From Kiloniellales bacterium (GTDB lineage Bacteria; Pseudomonadota; Alphaproteobacteria; Kiloniellales; JAKSBE01), in NCBI GenBank assembly GCA_030066685.1, contig JASJBF010000008.1, positions 84,570 to 148,569 on the forward strand: DNA of 64,000 nucleotides, written 5' to 3'. Below the pieces are notes generated by a model, which made no database searches, was not told the origin of the DNA, and was given only the letters and a program-made list of their open reading frames with translations. Position 1 is the stretch's first letter, and each line of letters begins with the position of its first letter. A program made the translations under genes and the position numbers. Below, one piece after another: positions 10,959 to 19,268 of this stretch.

Positions 10959-11759
10959 TCAACCGTAGCGGCCTTCGATGTAGTCGGCCGTCTCCTGCTT
11001 GGCAGGCGTGACGAACATGTCCTCGGTCGGGGTGTGCTCCACGACCCGGCCCATGAGCATGAAGATGCACTCTTCGCTGGCGCGCCGGGCCTGGGCCATG
11101 TTGTGGGTCACGATCAGGATCGTGTACTGCCCGCGCAGCCCCCAGATCAGCTCCTCGACGGCTTCCGTTCCCTTGGGGTCGAGCGCCGAGCAAGGCTCGT
11201 CCATCAGCAGCACCTCCGGCTTCACGGGTAGCAAGCGCGCGATGCAGAGCTTCTGCTGCTCCTCCAGCGAAAGCTCCGTGGCCTTGCGGTCGAGCCGGTC
11301 CTTGACGTTGTCCCAGAGCAGGACCTGGCGCAGCGCCTGTTCCACGATCTCGTCCTTCTCGCTGCGGTGCATCCGCTTCTTGCCCTCGGCGTGCAGCTCG
11401 AAGCCGAAGAGCACGTTGTCGCGGACCGAGATCGGCAAGGGATTGGGCCGTTGGAAGACCATGCCGACCTGCTTGCGGACCTGGGCGAGCTCGACGCCTT
11501 GATCGTAGATGTCGTGTTCGAGGACCGCGATCGAGCCCTCGATGCGGACATAGCCCAGCCGCTCATTGATCCGGTTCACGCTGCGCAGGTAGGTGGTCTT
11601 GCCGCAGCCCGAAGGGCCGATCAGCGCGGTGATGATCCCCTTCTTGATGTCGAGGTTAACGTCGTAGAGCGCCTGGAAGTCGCCGTACCAGAGGTTGAGG
11701 TCCCGGGTCCGGATGGCGAGGCCGTTCTGGCCGTTGGTCGTCTGCGCGGTCTTGTTCAT
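10959..11759 (-). CDS. pstB: Phosphate ABC transporter ATPase PstB with degenerate signature motif
   Basis: A 266-residue ABC ATPase that powers PstCA. Walker A GPSGCGKT is at 48-55, the Q-loop Gln at 103 (MVFQRPNPLP), Walker B LLMDE at 184-188 and the H-loop His at 219 (VTHNMAQA); all are intact. The ABC signature, normally LSGGQ, reads LSLEE at 163-167. A lone homodimer would therefore have two impaired sites. The adjacent ATPase at 11799-12626 has the opposite defects, so I expect a heterodimer with one competent site. ATG at 11759 is chosen over an in-frame TTG at 11768. It is the last gene of the pst operon. Confidence 0.92.
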   Translation of the reverse strand: MNKTAQTTNGQNGLAIRTRDLNLWYGDFQALYDVNLDIKKGIITALIGPSGCGKTTYLRSVNRINERLGYVRIEGSIAVLEHDIYDQGVELAQVRKQVGMVFQRPNPLPISVRDNVLFGFELHAEGKKRMHRSEKDEIVEQALRQVLLWDNVKDRLDRKATELSLEEQQKLCIARLLPVKPEVLLMDEPCSALDPKGTEAVEELIWGLRGQYTILIVTHNMAQARRASEECIFMLMGRVVEHTPTEDMFVTPAKQETADYIEGRYG

Positions 11760-11798
11760 GATCAGCAACCCATGAGCTGCGGTTCCGGTCCGGCCGAC

Positions 11799-12626
11799 CT
11801 AGCCGAAGCGGCCCGCGATGTAGTCCGCCGTCCGGCGGTCGGCGACATCGCCGGTGAAGAGGCTTTCGGTGTCGCCGATCTCGACGCAGCTGCCCATCAG
11901 GAAGAAGGCGGTGCGGTCGGCGAGCCGGCGTGCCTGCTGGGTCAGATTGGTCACCAGGATGATCGTCATCTCGTGGCGCAGCTCCTTCAGCACGTCCTCG
12001 ATCCGCATCGTGGTGACGGGATCGACGGCGATCGAGAACTCGTCGAGCATCAAGAGCTCGGGCTCCTGGGACAGCGCGCGGGCGATGGTCAGGCGCTGCT
12101 GCTGGCCGCCGGAGAGCAGGCTGCCCAAGGAATGGAGCCGGTCCTTGACCTCGTCCCAAAGCGCGGCGCGGGTCAGGCAGCGCTCGACGATCTCGTCGAG
12201 GTCCGCCTTCCCGGAGACTCCGGCCAGGCGCGGCGCCAGGGCGACGTTGTCGTAGACGGTCATGGGCAGGCCCACGGGCAGCGGGAAGACCACGCCGATC
12301 CGGCTGCGCAGGGCATAGACGTTGCGCCAAGCGCGGACGTTGCGGCCGTTGAACAGGATGTCACCGGAAACCTGCATGCCGGGGTTGAATACGTCCATGC
12401 GGTTCAAGGACTTGAGAAAGGAGGTCTTGCCGCTGTTGGCCGGGCCGATGATGCCGAAGATCTCGTTCTCGCGGATCTCGAGGTTCACCCCGACCAGGGC
12501 CGGCTTGCCGTGATAGCTGATCGAGAGGTCCCGAACCTCTAGCTTGATCGGGGCGTCCTCGGGAAGGGCCGAGGCCGACGGGGCGCGGTCCCGCCCCGGC
12601 TCCAGAACGGTGATCGTCTCTACCAT
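11799..12626 (-). CDS. Second PstB-like ATPase with intact signature but lost Q-loop Gln and H-loop His
   Basis: A 275-residue ABC ATPase between pstA and pstB. Walker A GPANSGKT (61-68), ABC signature LSGGQ (171-175) and Walker B LLMLDE (191-196) are present. The Q-loop position is Pro115 (VVFPLPVGLP against the usual VFQxPNPFP), and the switch His is replaced by Asn227 (VTNLTQQA). The D-loop is also altered. Its first 30 residues are an extension not needed for the fold. It overlaps the pstA stop by 7 bases and its own stop is 39 bases from pstB, so all are co-translated. It most likely supplies the LSGGQ signature to the PstB site in a heterodimer (inference from motif pattern). Confidence 0.88.
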   Translation of the reverse strand: MVETITVLEPGRDRAPSASALPEDAPIKLEVRDLSISYHGKPALVGVNLEIRENEIFGIIGPANSGKTSFLKSLNRMDVFNPGMQVSGDILFNGRNVRAWRNVYALRSRIGVVFPLPVGLPMTVYDNVALAPRLAGVSGKADLDEIVERCLTRAALWDEVKDRLHSLGSLLSGGQQQRLTIARALSQEPELLMLDEFSIAVDPVTTMRIEDVLKELRHEMTIILVTNLTQQARRLADRTAFFLMGSCVEIGDTESLFTGDVADRRTADYIAGRFG

Positions 12627-13489
12627 TTCTTCTTCCCCCGGAGGTACATGCGGAAGCCGATCGACAGGGCGTTCATGGTCAGCACCATGGCGATCAGCAC
12701 CAGGGCGACGCCGTAGGGCAGGTGGTCCGGGACGTTAGGGACCTGGGTCGAGACCACGAAGAGGTGCAGGGAGAGCGCCATGGTCTGGTCGAAGACACTC
12801 TCCGGCAGGAAGGGCAGGAAGAAGGCGGCGCCGGTAAACATGATCGGCGCCGTCTCGCCACTCGTCCGAGAGACCTCGAGGATCACCCCAGTCAGGATCC
12901 CGCTGACGGCGTTCGGCAACACGACGCGGCGGATGGTCTGCCAGCGCGTCGCGCCCATGTTCCAGCAGGCCTCGCGGAAGGCCAGCGGGACCGCCTGCAG
13001 CGACTCCCGGGTCGCCACGATTATCAATGGCAGGGTCATGATCGCCAGGGTCAGGCTGGCGGCCAGGATGCTGGTGCCGAAGCCGAAGAAGATCACGAAG
13101 GCCCCAACCCCGAAAAGCGCGTGCACGATCGAGGGCACGCCGGCGAGGTTGATGATCGCCAGGTTGATCGTCCGGGTGAACCAGTTGTCCGGCGCGAACT
13201 CGCTGAGATAGAGCGCGGCCGCCACGCCCAGCGGCACCGAGACCAAGAGCGCGACCGCGACCAGCCAGACCGTCCCGACTAGGGCCGGGAAGATCCCGCC
13301 GGCGGTCATGCCGTCGATCGGATCGGCGAAAAGGAACTCCCAGGAGATGGCGGGCCCGCCCTTATAGATCAGGGTGCCCAGGATCATCATGACCGGGAAG
13401 ATCAGCAGGATCGTCATCATCATGAAGAGGAGGCGAACCAGCCGCTCCGTGCGCCGGTTCTGGATGTTGATTTCTGTTGCTGCGAACAT
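12620..13489 (-). CDS. pstA: Phosphate ABC transporter permease PstA
   Basis: A 289-residue inner-membrane permease, six predicted membrane segments starting near residue 20. The binding-protein-dependent transport signature with the EAA-type loop REACWNMGATRWQTIRRVVLPNAVSGILTG is split across residues 170-200. It partners PstC to form the phosphate channel. The ATG at 13489 has GAGGGACC upstream. It lies 31 bases after pstC and overlaps the next ATPase by 7 bases. Length and layout are normal for the family. Confidence 0.95.
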   Translation of the reverse strand: MFAATEINIQNRRTERLVRLLFMMMTILLIFPVMMILGTLIYKGGPAISWEFLFADPIDGMTAGGIFPALVGTVWLVAVALLVSVPLGVAAALYLSEFAPDNWFTRTINLAIINLAGVPSIVHALFGVGAFVIFFGFGTSILAASLTLAIMTLPLIIVATRESLQAVPLAFREACWNMGATRWQTIRRVVLPNAVSGILTGVILEVSRTSGETAPIMFTGAAFFLPFLPESVFDQTMALSLHLFVVSTQVPNVPDHLPYGVALVLIAMVLTMNALSIGFRMYLRGKKKW

Positions 13490-13520
13490 GACTGGTCCCT
13501 CGTCCCTTACCCCTGCGCGC

Positions 13521-14510
13521 TCAGCCCTTCTTGATGCCGCGGACGATCAGATCCGCGGTCAGATTGATCAGGAAGGTGATCACGAAGAGGAAGATTCCGA
13601 TCGTGAAGAGCGCCTGATAGTGGTCCGAGCCCACCGCGGTCTCGCCGAGCTCGGCGGCGATGGTGGCGGTCAGCGCGCGCACGGAATCGAAGATGCTGTC
13701 GGGCAGGTTGATCGCGTGACCGCTGGCCATCAGCACGGCCATGGTTTCGCCGAAGCCGCGTCCCACGCCCAGCAGGACGGCGCCCAGCAGGCCGTTCTTG
13801 GCGGCCGGCAGCACCACCTTGAAGATCACCTGCCAGCGACTCGCGCCCATGGCTTCGGCGGCCTCGCGGTAGCGGTCCGGCACCGCCTTGAGGGCGTCCT
13901 CCGAGATCGAGGTCATGATCGGTGCCGCCATCAGCCCGAGGATCACGCCGGCGTTGAGCACGTTCAGGCCGACCGGCACGTCGAAGAGCTGGATGATCAG
14001 CGGGTTCATGATGGTCAGGCCGATGAAGCCCCAGACCACCGAGGGAATCGCCGCCAGCAGCTCGACCAGCACCTTCAGGACCTCCCGGGTCTTCCCGGTC
14101 GCGAACTCGGCGATGTAGATGGCGGCACCCAGCGAGAAGGGGATCGCCACGAGCATGGCGAGCCCGGTGACGCTCGCCGTCCCGGCGATCAGCGCAAGGA
14201 TCCCATAGGTGGTCTTGTATTCCGAGGTCGGCTTCCACCTCGGCGAGCCGAAGAACTCGGCAAAGTCGAAGGGGCCGACAAGGAAGCCGAAGCCCTCCTT
14301 GGTGACGAAGACGAAGATGCCGATGATGAAGATGATGGCCGAGATTCCACCGATGAACACCAGGATCTGAACGACCTTGTCGATGTACCAGTCGGCGTTA
14401 CGGCGGTCGAAATCCAGGCCGTCGCGCCTGACGGCTGACCGGGCAAGTACCGGTGAGCTCTCGCCAGTGACTTCCGCCGCACCGGCCACGTCTTTTGCCG
14501 TGTCGACCAT
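13521..14510 (-). CDS. pstC: Phosphate ABC transporter permease PstC
   Basis: A 329-residue permease. A soluble N-terminal stretch of about 40 residues precedes the first membrane segment, and a periplasmic region (about 70-110) lies between the first two segments, as is usual in PstC. The EAA loop is REAAEAMGASRWQVIFKVVLPAA. The start codon is separated from the phoU-fusion stop by a single base, so translation is coupled. It pairs with PstA. Confidence 0.95.
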   Translation of the reverse strand: MVDTAKDVAGAAEVTGESSPVLARSAVRRDGLDFDRRNADWYIDKVVQILVFIGGISAIIFIIGIFVFVTKEGFGFLVGPFDFAEFFGSPRWKPTSEYKTTYGILALIAGTASVTGLAMLVAIPFSLGAAIYIAEFATGKTREVLKVLVELLAAIPSVVWGFIGLTIMNPLIIQLFDVPVGLNVLNAGVILGLMAAPIMTSISEDALKAVPDRYREAAEAMGASRWQVIFKVVLPAAKNGLLGAVLLGVGRGFGETMAVLMASGHAINLPDSIFDSVRALTATIAAELGETAVGSDHYQALFTIGIFLFVITFLINLTADLIVRGIKKG

Positions 14511-14511
14511 T

Positions 14512-15603
14512 TCAATCGGCTCCCTCGCCGCGCAGGGTCTCCATCAGGTCGCGGACCCTGACGGCGATCTCGCGGTACATTTCGACGTAGCGGTCATTGG
14601 CCTCGGCCTCGCCGAGTCCCTCCGGCGGTGTTCCGACGTCCCAATCCAGGAACACGGTGCGAAAGGGCTGCTGCGGCAGATAGGTGCCGACATCGCCTTG
14701 CAGGCTGACGACGACATCGTACTTCGCGACCTTGTGCGGATCGGGCTCGAGGGCGGTCGTCGTGATCGGTTCGGGCGCCAGGCCGTGCGTCTCGAGGAAG
14801 CCCAAGAGTCCGGGTTTCAGATCGACGCCGTTGCGCCGACCGGCACTCTCGTACTCGCCGCTGTTGGGGAAGGTCTTGCGGGCAACGGCCTCGGCGATCT
14901 GGCTTTGGCAGGTGTTGTCCTCGTCCAGGAACAGGATTCTGTAGACCTTGGGCGGCTTGGTCTCGCCGGTCACCGTGAACAGGGTCTCTTCGCAGATGTT
15001 CTTGCACCTGTCGCAGACCCGCTTCAGCCGACCGATCAGGATCAGGGCGTCGAAGAGATACCGGATCTCCTCGTGAGAGGTCTCGCTCTCCTGGACCAGT
15101 TCCTCGAAGACCATGTCGCCGTGGCCCTTGGCCTGGGCGGCGATCGCCTTGGTCTCGCGTGCGAGTTCGGCGTCCTTCTCGTTGAAGGATTTCATCGATT
15201 GAAGCAGGCAGGTCTGCGCCTGCCGGGCCATGTCCTCCATCTCCTGCTTCAGGAGTCCCGTCGGCAGGTGCGGAAGTTGCAGGCCCTCGCGTGCGATGGT
15301 GGCCGCGTAGTCGCCGATGCGCTCCAGCTCGTTGACCAGCCTCAGGATCGAGGAAATCAGGCGCAGATGGCCGGCGCTGGGCAGATGGGTCGCCAGGAAG
15401 CCGTGGCAGAGACGGGTGATCTCCCGGGTCTGGCGATTGATGGGATGGTCCCGGAGGATCGTCTGGTTGGCCAGCTCCTTGTTGCCGGTCAGGGCCGCCT
15501 GGACTGCGTCCTCCTGGGCCTTCTGCACAGCCGCGCTCAGGGAAGCGACCCTTTCGCGGATCCGGGCCATGTCGTTTGACAATCGCTCTTCGTAGAGTGG
15601 CAT
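14512..15603 (-). CDS. phoU: PhoU fused to a catalytically dead ArsC/LMW-PTP-like domain
   Basis: A 363-residue fusion. Residues 1-215 form a standard PhoU double three-helix bundle with the two metal-site motifs (NELERIGDYA at 91-100 and RLKRVCDRCKNICEE at 192-206); PhoU damps PhoR signalling through the Pst transporter. Residues 220-363 fold like arsenate reductase/low-molecular-weight phosphatase (YRILFLDEDNTCQSQIAEA, later KYDVVVSL and FLDWDVGTP). In the active loop the nucleophilic Cys is Asp227 and the CX5R arginine is Gln233, so no phosphatase or reductase chemistry is expected. The domain may still bind an oxyanion or a partner. It sits between pstS and pstC, the usual region for phoU in such operons. 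ATG at 15603 after GGAG. Confidence 0.92.
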   Translation of the reverse strand: MPLYEERLSNDMARIRERVASLSAAVQKAQEDAVQAALTGNKELANQTILRDHPINRQTREITRLCHGFLATHLPSAGHLRLISSILRLVNELERIGDYAATIAREGLQLPHLPTGLLKQEMEDMARQAQTCLLQSMKSFNEKDAELARETKAIAAQAKGHGDMVFEELVQESETSHEEIRYLFDALILIGRLKRVCDRCKNICEETLFTVTGETKPPKVYRILFLDEDNTCQSQIAEAVARKTFPNSGEYESAGRRNGVDLKPGLLGFLETHGLAPEPITTTALEPDPHKVAKYDVVVSLQGDVGTYLPQQPFRTVFLDWDVGTPPEGLGEAEANDRYVEMYREIAVRVRDLMETLRGEGAD

Positions 15604-15735
15604 AGCTGGATGCTCCGCCTTTACCGGGTGCCCCGTTTGGATAGGGCACGTCTAAAGAGGGCTGTGGTTTCCGGCCCGTTGCCCGGCTTTGCCGGACGCG
15701 CGGCGACCAGGAAAGAGAGGAAAGAGAGAGAGAAA

Positions 15736-15766
15736 CGCCGGGCCCGGCCCCCCACCAGGCCCGGCG
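15736..15766 (-). terminator. Hairpin downstream of pstS (attenuating terminator)
   Basis: A 9-bp perfect GC stem (CGCCGGGCC with GGCCCGGCG) lies 8 bases past the pstS stop on the minus strand and is followed by TTTCTCTCTCTC. It fits a leaky intrinsic terminator that keeps pstS transcript levels above those of the downstream phoU and pst genes, as in many pst operons. Confidence 0.55.
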
Positions 15767-15773
15767 GGTCGGC

Positions 15774-16652
15774 TCAGTTGCAGGTCACCTCGCGGACCGG
15801 CGCATAGCCCTTGTCGCGGATGATGCACTGGCCCTCATCGCTGAGGATGAAGTCGAGGTACTTCTTGATCTCGCCGGTCGGCTCGCCGTTGGTGTACATC
15901 AGCAGCGGGCGGGCGATCGGATAGCTGCCGTCGGCGGCCGTCTTGACGCTCGGCATCACGCAGTCTTTCCCGTCCTGGGCGACGCAGGCCAGCTTGACGT
16001 GGTCGGTGGCGTAGGCGAGGCCGCTGTAGCCGATCGCGCAGGGCGTTTTCTCGACCAGATCAACGACGTCCTTCGAGCCGTGCATGTCGCGGGTCCCCAT
16101 GCGGTAGTCCCGCGCCTTGCCGAGGACAGCCTTGCGGAAATAGGCATAAGTGCCGGAGTTGTTCTGGCGGCTGACCAGGACCATCTCCTGGTCCTTGCAA
16201 CCCGGAACCTCGAGCCCGATGTCCGTCCACTTCTCGATGTCGCTTTCCTCACCGTAGATCTCTGCCAGTTGGGGGATCGAGAGGATCTTGGCCGGGTTGT
16301 CCTTGTGCAGGAAGACGGCGAGCGCGTCGAAGCCGACGGTGTGCTCGACCGGGTTCTGGCCCTTGGATTTGGCGAGCTCCAGCTCCTTACTCTTCATCGC
16401 CCGGCTGGCGTTGGCGATGTCCACGGTGCCGTTGATCATCGCGGCGATTCCGGTCCCCGAGCCGCCGCCGGTCACCGCGACGGCGACGTCGGAATTGACC
16501 TTCTGGTAGGCCTCCGCCCAGGCTTGGGCGACATTGACCAGGGTGTCCGAGCCTTTGTTCTGGATCAGCTCGCGGGCCTCCACCGAGACGCTCAGTGAGA
16601 CGGCGCCCGCGGCGATCATGGCGGCGACGGAAAATCTGGCGGTCTTGTGCAT
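15774..16652 (-). CDS. pstS: Periplasmic phosphate-binding protein PstS
   Basis: A 292-residue secreted binding protein. A signal peptide covers about residues 1-26 with cleavage around SVEA-RELIQ. The phosphate-contacting segments are recognisable: KGSDTLVN near the mature N-terminus, GGGSGTGIAAM and SRQNNSGTYAYF. It delivers phosphate to PstCA. GGGAGGAACC precedes the ATG. A run of Pho-box-like repeats lies 95-140 bases upstream. It has the protein-size typical of the shorter PstS class. Confidence 0.95.
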   Translation of the reverse strand: MHKTARFSVAAMIAAGAVSLSVSVEARELIQNKGSDTLVNVAQAWAEAYQKVNSDVAVAVTGGGSGTGIAAMINGTVDIANASRAMKSKELELAKSKGQNPVEHTVGFDALAVFLHKDNPAKILSIPQLAEIYGEESDIEKWTDIGLEVPGCKDQEMVLVSRQNNSGTYAYFRKAVLGKARDYRMGTRDMHGSKDVVDLVEKTPCAIGYSGLAYATDHVKLACVAQDGKDCVMPSVKTAADGSYPIARPLLMYTNGEPTGEIKKYLDFILSDEGQCIIRDKGYAPVREVTCN

Positions 16653-16746
16653 GGTTCCTCCCTCATGCGGCCGGGGCCAAAGGCCTCGGTCCGCAGCGAT
16701 CCAAGAATGCGCTAGATCAATTTTCTCTGGGGAGACTGCCAGGCGT

Positions 16747-16790
16747 TTGTTATGGATTTGTCATGAGGGTGAAAAATTTCTGTCATATTC
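16747..16790 (+). promoter_or_regulatory. Pho-box-like array upstream of pstS
   Basis: Four 7-base units recur every 11 bases: TTGTTAT at 16747, TTGTCAT at 16758, GTGAAAA at 16769 and CTGTCAT at 16780. The 11-base period and the CTGTCAT core match PhoB boxes (CTGTCAT-N4 repeats). The array reads on the plus strand, whereas pstS is transcribed on the minus strand, so the orientation is reversed with respect to the E. coli arrangement. PhoB is encoded just upstream at 18156-18851. Confidence 0.55.
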
Positions 16791-16833
16791 ACCGCGGTCG
16801 GGAGGAAAGCCCTTCAATGCTTCCGCGCTTTCG

Positions 16834-18159
16834 CTAGCCGGCCTTGGAGAGTTCTGCCTCGGGTTCCGTGCGGACTCGCGATCCCGGGAAGTGGCAACTG
16901 AATGTCGTGCCTTTGCCCACGTCGCTGGCGATCCTGAGCTCCGCCGAATAGCGGTCCAGCACCTGCTTGACGATCGCCAGACCGAGGCCGCTTCCGCCGG
17001 AGCGGCGCGATCGCCCGGCGTCGACCCTGTAGAAGCGCTCTGTGAGCCGCGGCAGGTGGTAGGCGGCGATGCCTTGCCCGTTGTCCCGGACCGAGAGGCT
17101 GGCGCCTTCGGTGTTTCTCTGCCAGTCGATGTCGACCCGGGTGCCGGCCGGCGTGTGCCGCACGGCGTTGAAAATCAGGTTCGAGAAGGCGCTGCGCAGC
17201 TCGCCTTCCTCGCCGAGGAGCTGGACGGTCGGGTCCATCTCGAGCCGGAGGCTGTGCCGCCTGTCGCCGCTGAGCATCCGGGCCTCGGCCAGGATCTCGG
17301 CCAGGATCTCGGCGACCGGCACCGCGGCTTCGGCCAGGGGCCGATCCGCCATCTCCAGGCGCGACAGTGTGAGAAGATCGTCGACCAGCGCCTGCATGCG
17401 TTCGGCTTGCTGGTCCATCTGCGCCACCGGAATGCGCCACTGCGGCTGTTCCACCGCCAACTCCTGCAGCGCCTCGAGGTAGCCGCGGAACACCGTGATC
17501 GGTGTTCGCAGCTCGTGGGACACGCTGGCCAGGAAGTCCCGGCGCGCCTGCTCCAGTCGGAACACCGGGGTGATATCCCGCGCCACCAGCAGGCGTTCGT
17601 GCTGGTTGCCGAAGGCCGCGGTGATCTGGAGGCTCAGCATCCAGGCGCCATTGGCCGGGGAGGGCACCTCCAGGGGCCGCGACGACCGGCCCGCAGCCAG
17701 GTCGTCCTCCAGGATCGGGTGAACCACCACCCCGGTTATGTCCTTGCCCAAATCGGCGGGCCAGCGAAGCCCCAGGAGCTTTCGGGCGGCGGGATTGAAC
17801 CAAGAAATTGCACCGGTCTCGGAGAGGACGACGATGGCATCCGGCAGAGTCCCGGCGGCCTCCCGGTAGTCGGAGAGAAAGCCGATCAGGCGCCGCCCGC
17901 GCCGCCGCTTGCGCAGCCGCTCGCGTTGCAGGCCATCGAAGACCGCCTCCCAGACGCCCAGGGAGACCGGCAGGCGAAACCCTCGGCGCCGTCTGATCCA
18001 GGATTGCAGGAGCAGGAAGTTCGCCAGGTGCCAGCCGAGGTAGCCGATCAGGCCCAACCCCAGCAGGAGCCGGGTGCCTCCGAAAAGCAACCCCAGGAGG
18101 ACCAGCGCCAGGCCGACGGCGGCGACGAAAGCGAGCTCGTTTCGCCAGGCCCGGATCAA
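16834..18159 (-). CDS. phoR: Phosphate regulon sensor histidine kinase PhoR, TTG start
   Basis: A 441-residue membrane sensor kinase. Two hydrophobic segments near the N-terminus (about 8-50) anchor it, with no large periplasmic domain, as in PhoR. A PAS domain follows (about 110-210, [13 protein letters not shown] start), then the HisKA box with the phospho-His in SVSHELRTP near 232 and an ATPase domain with N, G1 (DNGQGI) and G2 ([11 protein letters not shown]) boxes. The TTG start overlaps the phoB stop in a TTGA junction, giving coupling to PhoB. It senses phosphate through Pst and PhoU rather than directly. Confidence 0.92.
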   Translation of the reverse strand: MIRAWRNELAFVAAVGLALVLLGLLFGGTRLLLGLGLIGYLGWHLANFLLLQSWIRRRRGFRLPVSLGVWEAVFDGLQRERLRKRRRGRRLIGFLSDYREAAGTLPDAIVVLSETGAISWFNPAARKLLGLRWPADLGKDITGVVVHPILEDDLAAGRSSRPLEVPSPANGAWMLSLQITAAFGNQHERLLVARDITPVFRLEQARRDFLASVSHELRTPITVFRGYLEALQELAVEQPQWRIPVAQMDQQAERMQALVDDLLTLSRLEMADRPLAEAAVPVAEILAEILAEARMLSGDRRHSLRLEMDPTVQLLGEEGELRSAFSNLIFNAVRHTPAGTRVDIDWQRNTEGASLSVRDNGQGIAAYHLPRLTERFYRVDAGRSRRSGGSGLGLAIVKQVLDRYSAELRIASDVGKGTTFSCHFPGSRVRTEPEAELSKAG

Positions 18160-18851
18160 GATTGGCCCCGGGTCGAAAACCGGTAGCCGCTGCCGTGCAC
18201 TGTCTGGATCAGCCGGTTGTGTCCGCTGGCCTCGAGCGTCTTCCTCAGGTTGCTGACGTGCATGTCCACCGTGCGCGGGCTGACGTGGATGTTCCGACCC
18301 CAGACCAGGTCGAGCAGCTGATCGCGGCTGTAGACCCGCTCCGGGTGCGTCATGAGGACGTGGAGCAGGCGGAACTCGGTCGGTGCGAGGTCGAGGTCCC
18401 GCTCGCCGACCGTGACCCGGTGGCTGACGGGATCGAGCAGCAGGCCGTTCACCTTCACCGTGTCGTCGGTCGCTTCGGGCTTCATGCGGCGCAGCACGGC
18501 CTCGATCCGCGCCACCAGTTCCTTCGGGGCGAAGGGCTTGGTGACGTAGTCGTCGGCCCCGTCCCGCAGGCCCCGGACCTTGTCCTCTTCCTCGCCGCGC
18601 GCGGTGAGCATGATGACCGGGATCGATCTTGTCGCGGGATCGCGGCGCAGCAGCTTGACGAAGTCGATTCCCGATCGCCCCGGCAGCATCCAATCGAGCA
18701 GAATCAGGTCGGGGGTGTCCCGAAGGATCTCCGCCTCGGCCTGTGCGGCATCGCCCGCCTCCGCGTAGGAGAAGCCCGCCCGCGACAGGGCGAAACCGAT
18801 CATCTCACGGATCGTCGGCTCGTCGTCCACCACGAGGATCTTGCCGGCCAT
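18156..18851 (-). CDS. phoB: Phosphate regulon response regulator PhoB
   Basis: A 231-residue OmpR-type regulator. The receiver domain carries DDEP near residue 9 and the phospho-acceptor Asp in [13 protein letters not shown] near 54, with the conserved Lys in VTKPF near 105. The winged-helix domain (about 130-228) includes [14 protein letters not shown], the recognition helix typical of PhoB. It overlaps phoR by 4 bases. It heads the minus-strand pho/pst operon. The upstream region is shared with the divergent DUF47-Pit unit and contains two FNR-like boxes. Confidence 0.95.
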   Translation of the reverse strand: MAGKILVVDDEPTIREMIGFALSRAGFSYAEAGDAAQAEAEILRDTPDLILLDWMLPGRSGIDFVKLLRRDPATRSIPVIMLTARGEEEDKVRGLRDGADDYVTKPFAPKELVARIEAVLRRMKPEATDDTVKVNGLLLDPVSHRVTVGERDLDLAPTEFRLLHVLMTHPERVYSRDQLLDLVWGRNIHVSPRTVDMHVSNLRKTLEASGHNRLIQTVHGSGYRFSTRGQS

Positions 18852-18969
18852 CGCTCAAATCCCGCTGCCCCCAGTGCGCCTGTCTAGAGGCAGACCTCCC
18901 TGTTCCGCCACGTCGAAGCGCCTCCAAGCGGACCCGAGGCAATGCTTCGACAGTCTCGCATAGGTGTCG

Positions 18970-18983
18970 CTGATTTGGATCAA
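18970..18983 (-). promoter_or_regulatory. FNR/FixK-like box (one mismatch) on the phoB side
   Basis: CTGATTTGGATCAA differs from TTGAT-N4-ATCAA only at the first base. It lies 119 bases upstream of the phoB start. A weak minus-strand -10 (AAGCAT at 18947-18942) sits at the class II distance. No good -10 is found at that distance on the plus strand. The orientation of action is therefore uncertain. Confidence 0.4.
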
Positions 18984-19097
18984 TTTATCGGGTCGTCCGA
19001 CGGAGGCGCTGGCTGTCCAGTCGCGAGAGGTCCGCCTACGTCCCCCGGTCCAAGAAACCAATCGAATCGGCTCAATTCTCGACAGTTCCGCCAAAAA

Positions 19098-19111
19098 TTG
19101 ATCAAGGTCAA
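19098..19111 (+). promoter_or_regulatory. FNR/FixK-type box upstream of DUF47-pit
   Basis: TTGATCAAGGTCAA is a full match to TTGAY-N4-RTCAA. The hexamer TACTCT at 19134-19139 begins 29.5 bases from its centre, the class II spacing, and the DUF47 gene starts 123 bases past the predicted start of transcription. This suggests oxygen- or redox-linked activation of low-affinity phosphate uptake. Confidence 0.6.
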
Positions 19112-19268
19112 AACTTTCTTGGCCGCTATCCGCTACTCTTCGATGACAAGCGGCGAAGTCAGACCTCGACTCTTGAGGTCTCTTCAAGGCCGGCTTGGGG
19201 GGCCAGCGTCCGATCGCCGTGTGCCGGCGCAAGCGCTGGAAGCTGAAGCAGGAGGAGGATAGTCGCTC

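Larger units (their letters stand above)
18852..19268. other. Divergent control region between phoB and DUF47-pit
   Basis: 417 bases with no gene. It contains two FNR/FixK-type sites (18970-18983 and 19098-19111), described separately, and the AGGAGGAT ribosome site of the DUF47 gene at its right end. Several TA-rich stretches stand out against the GC-rich surroundings, as expected for a promoter region. I found no clear Pho box here. Confidence 0.7.

Noticed and set aside
16713..16719. GATCAAT half-site upstream of pstS
   Set aside because: Only one half of an FNR-type box is present.
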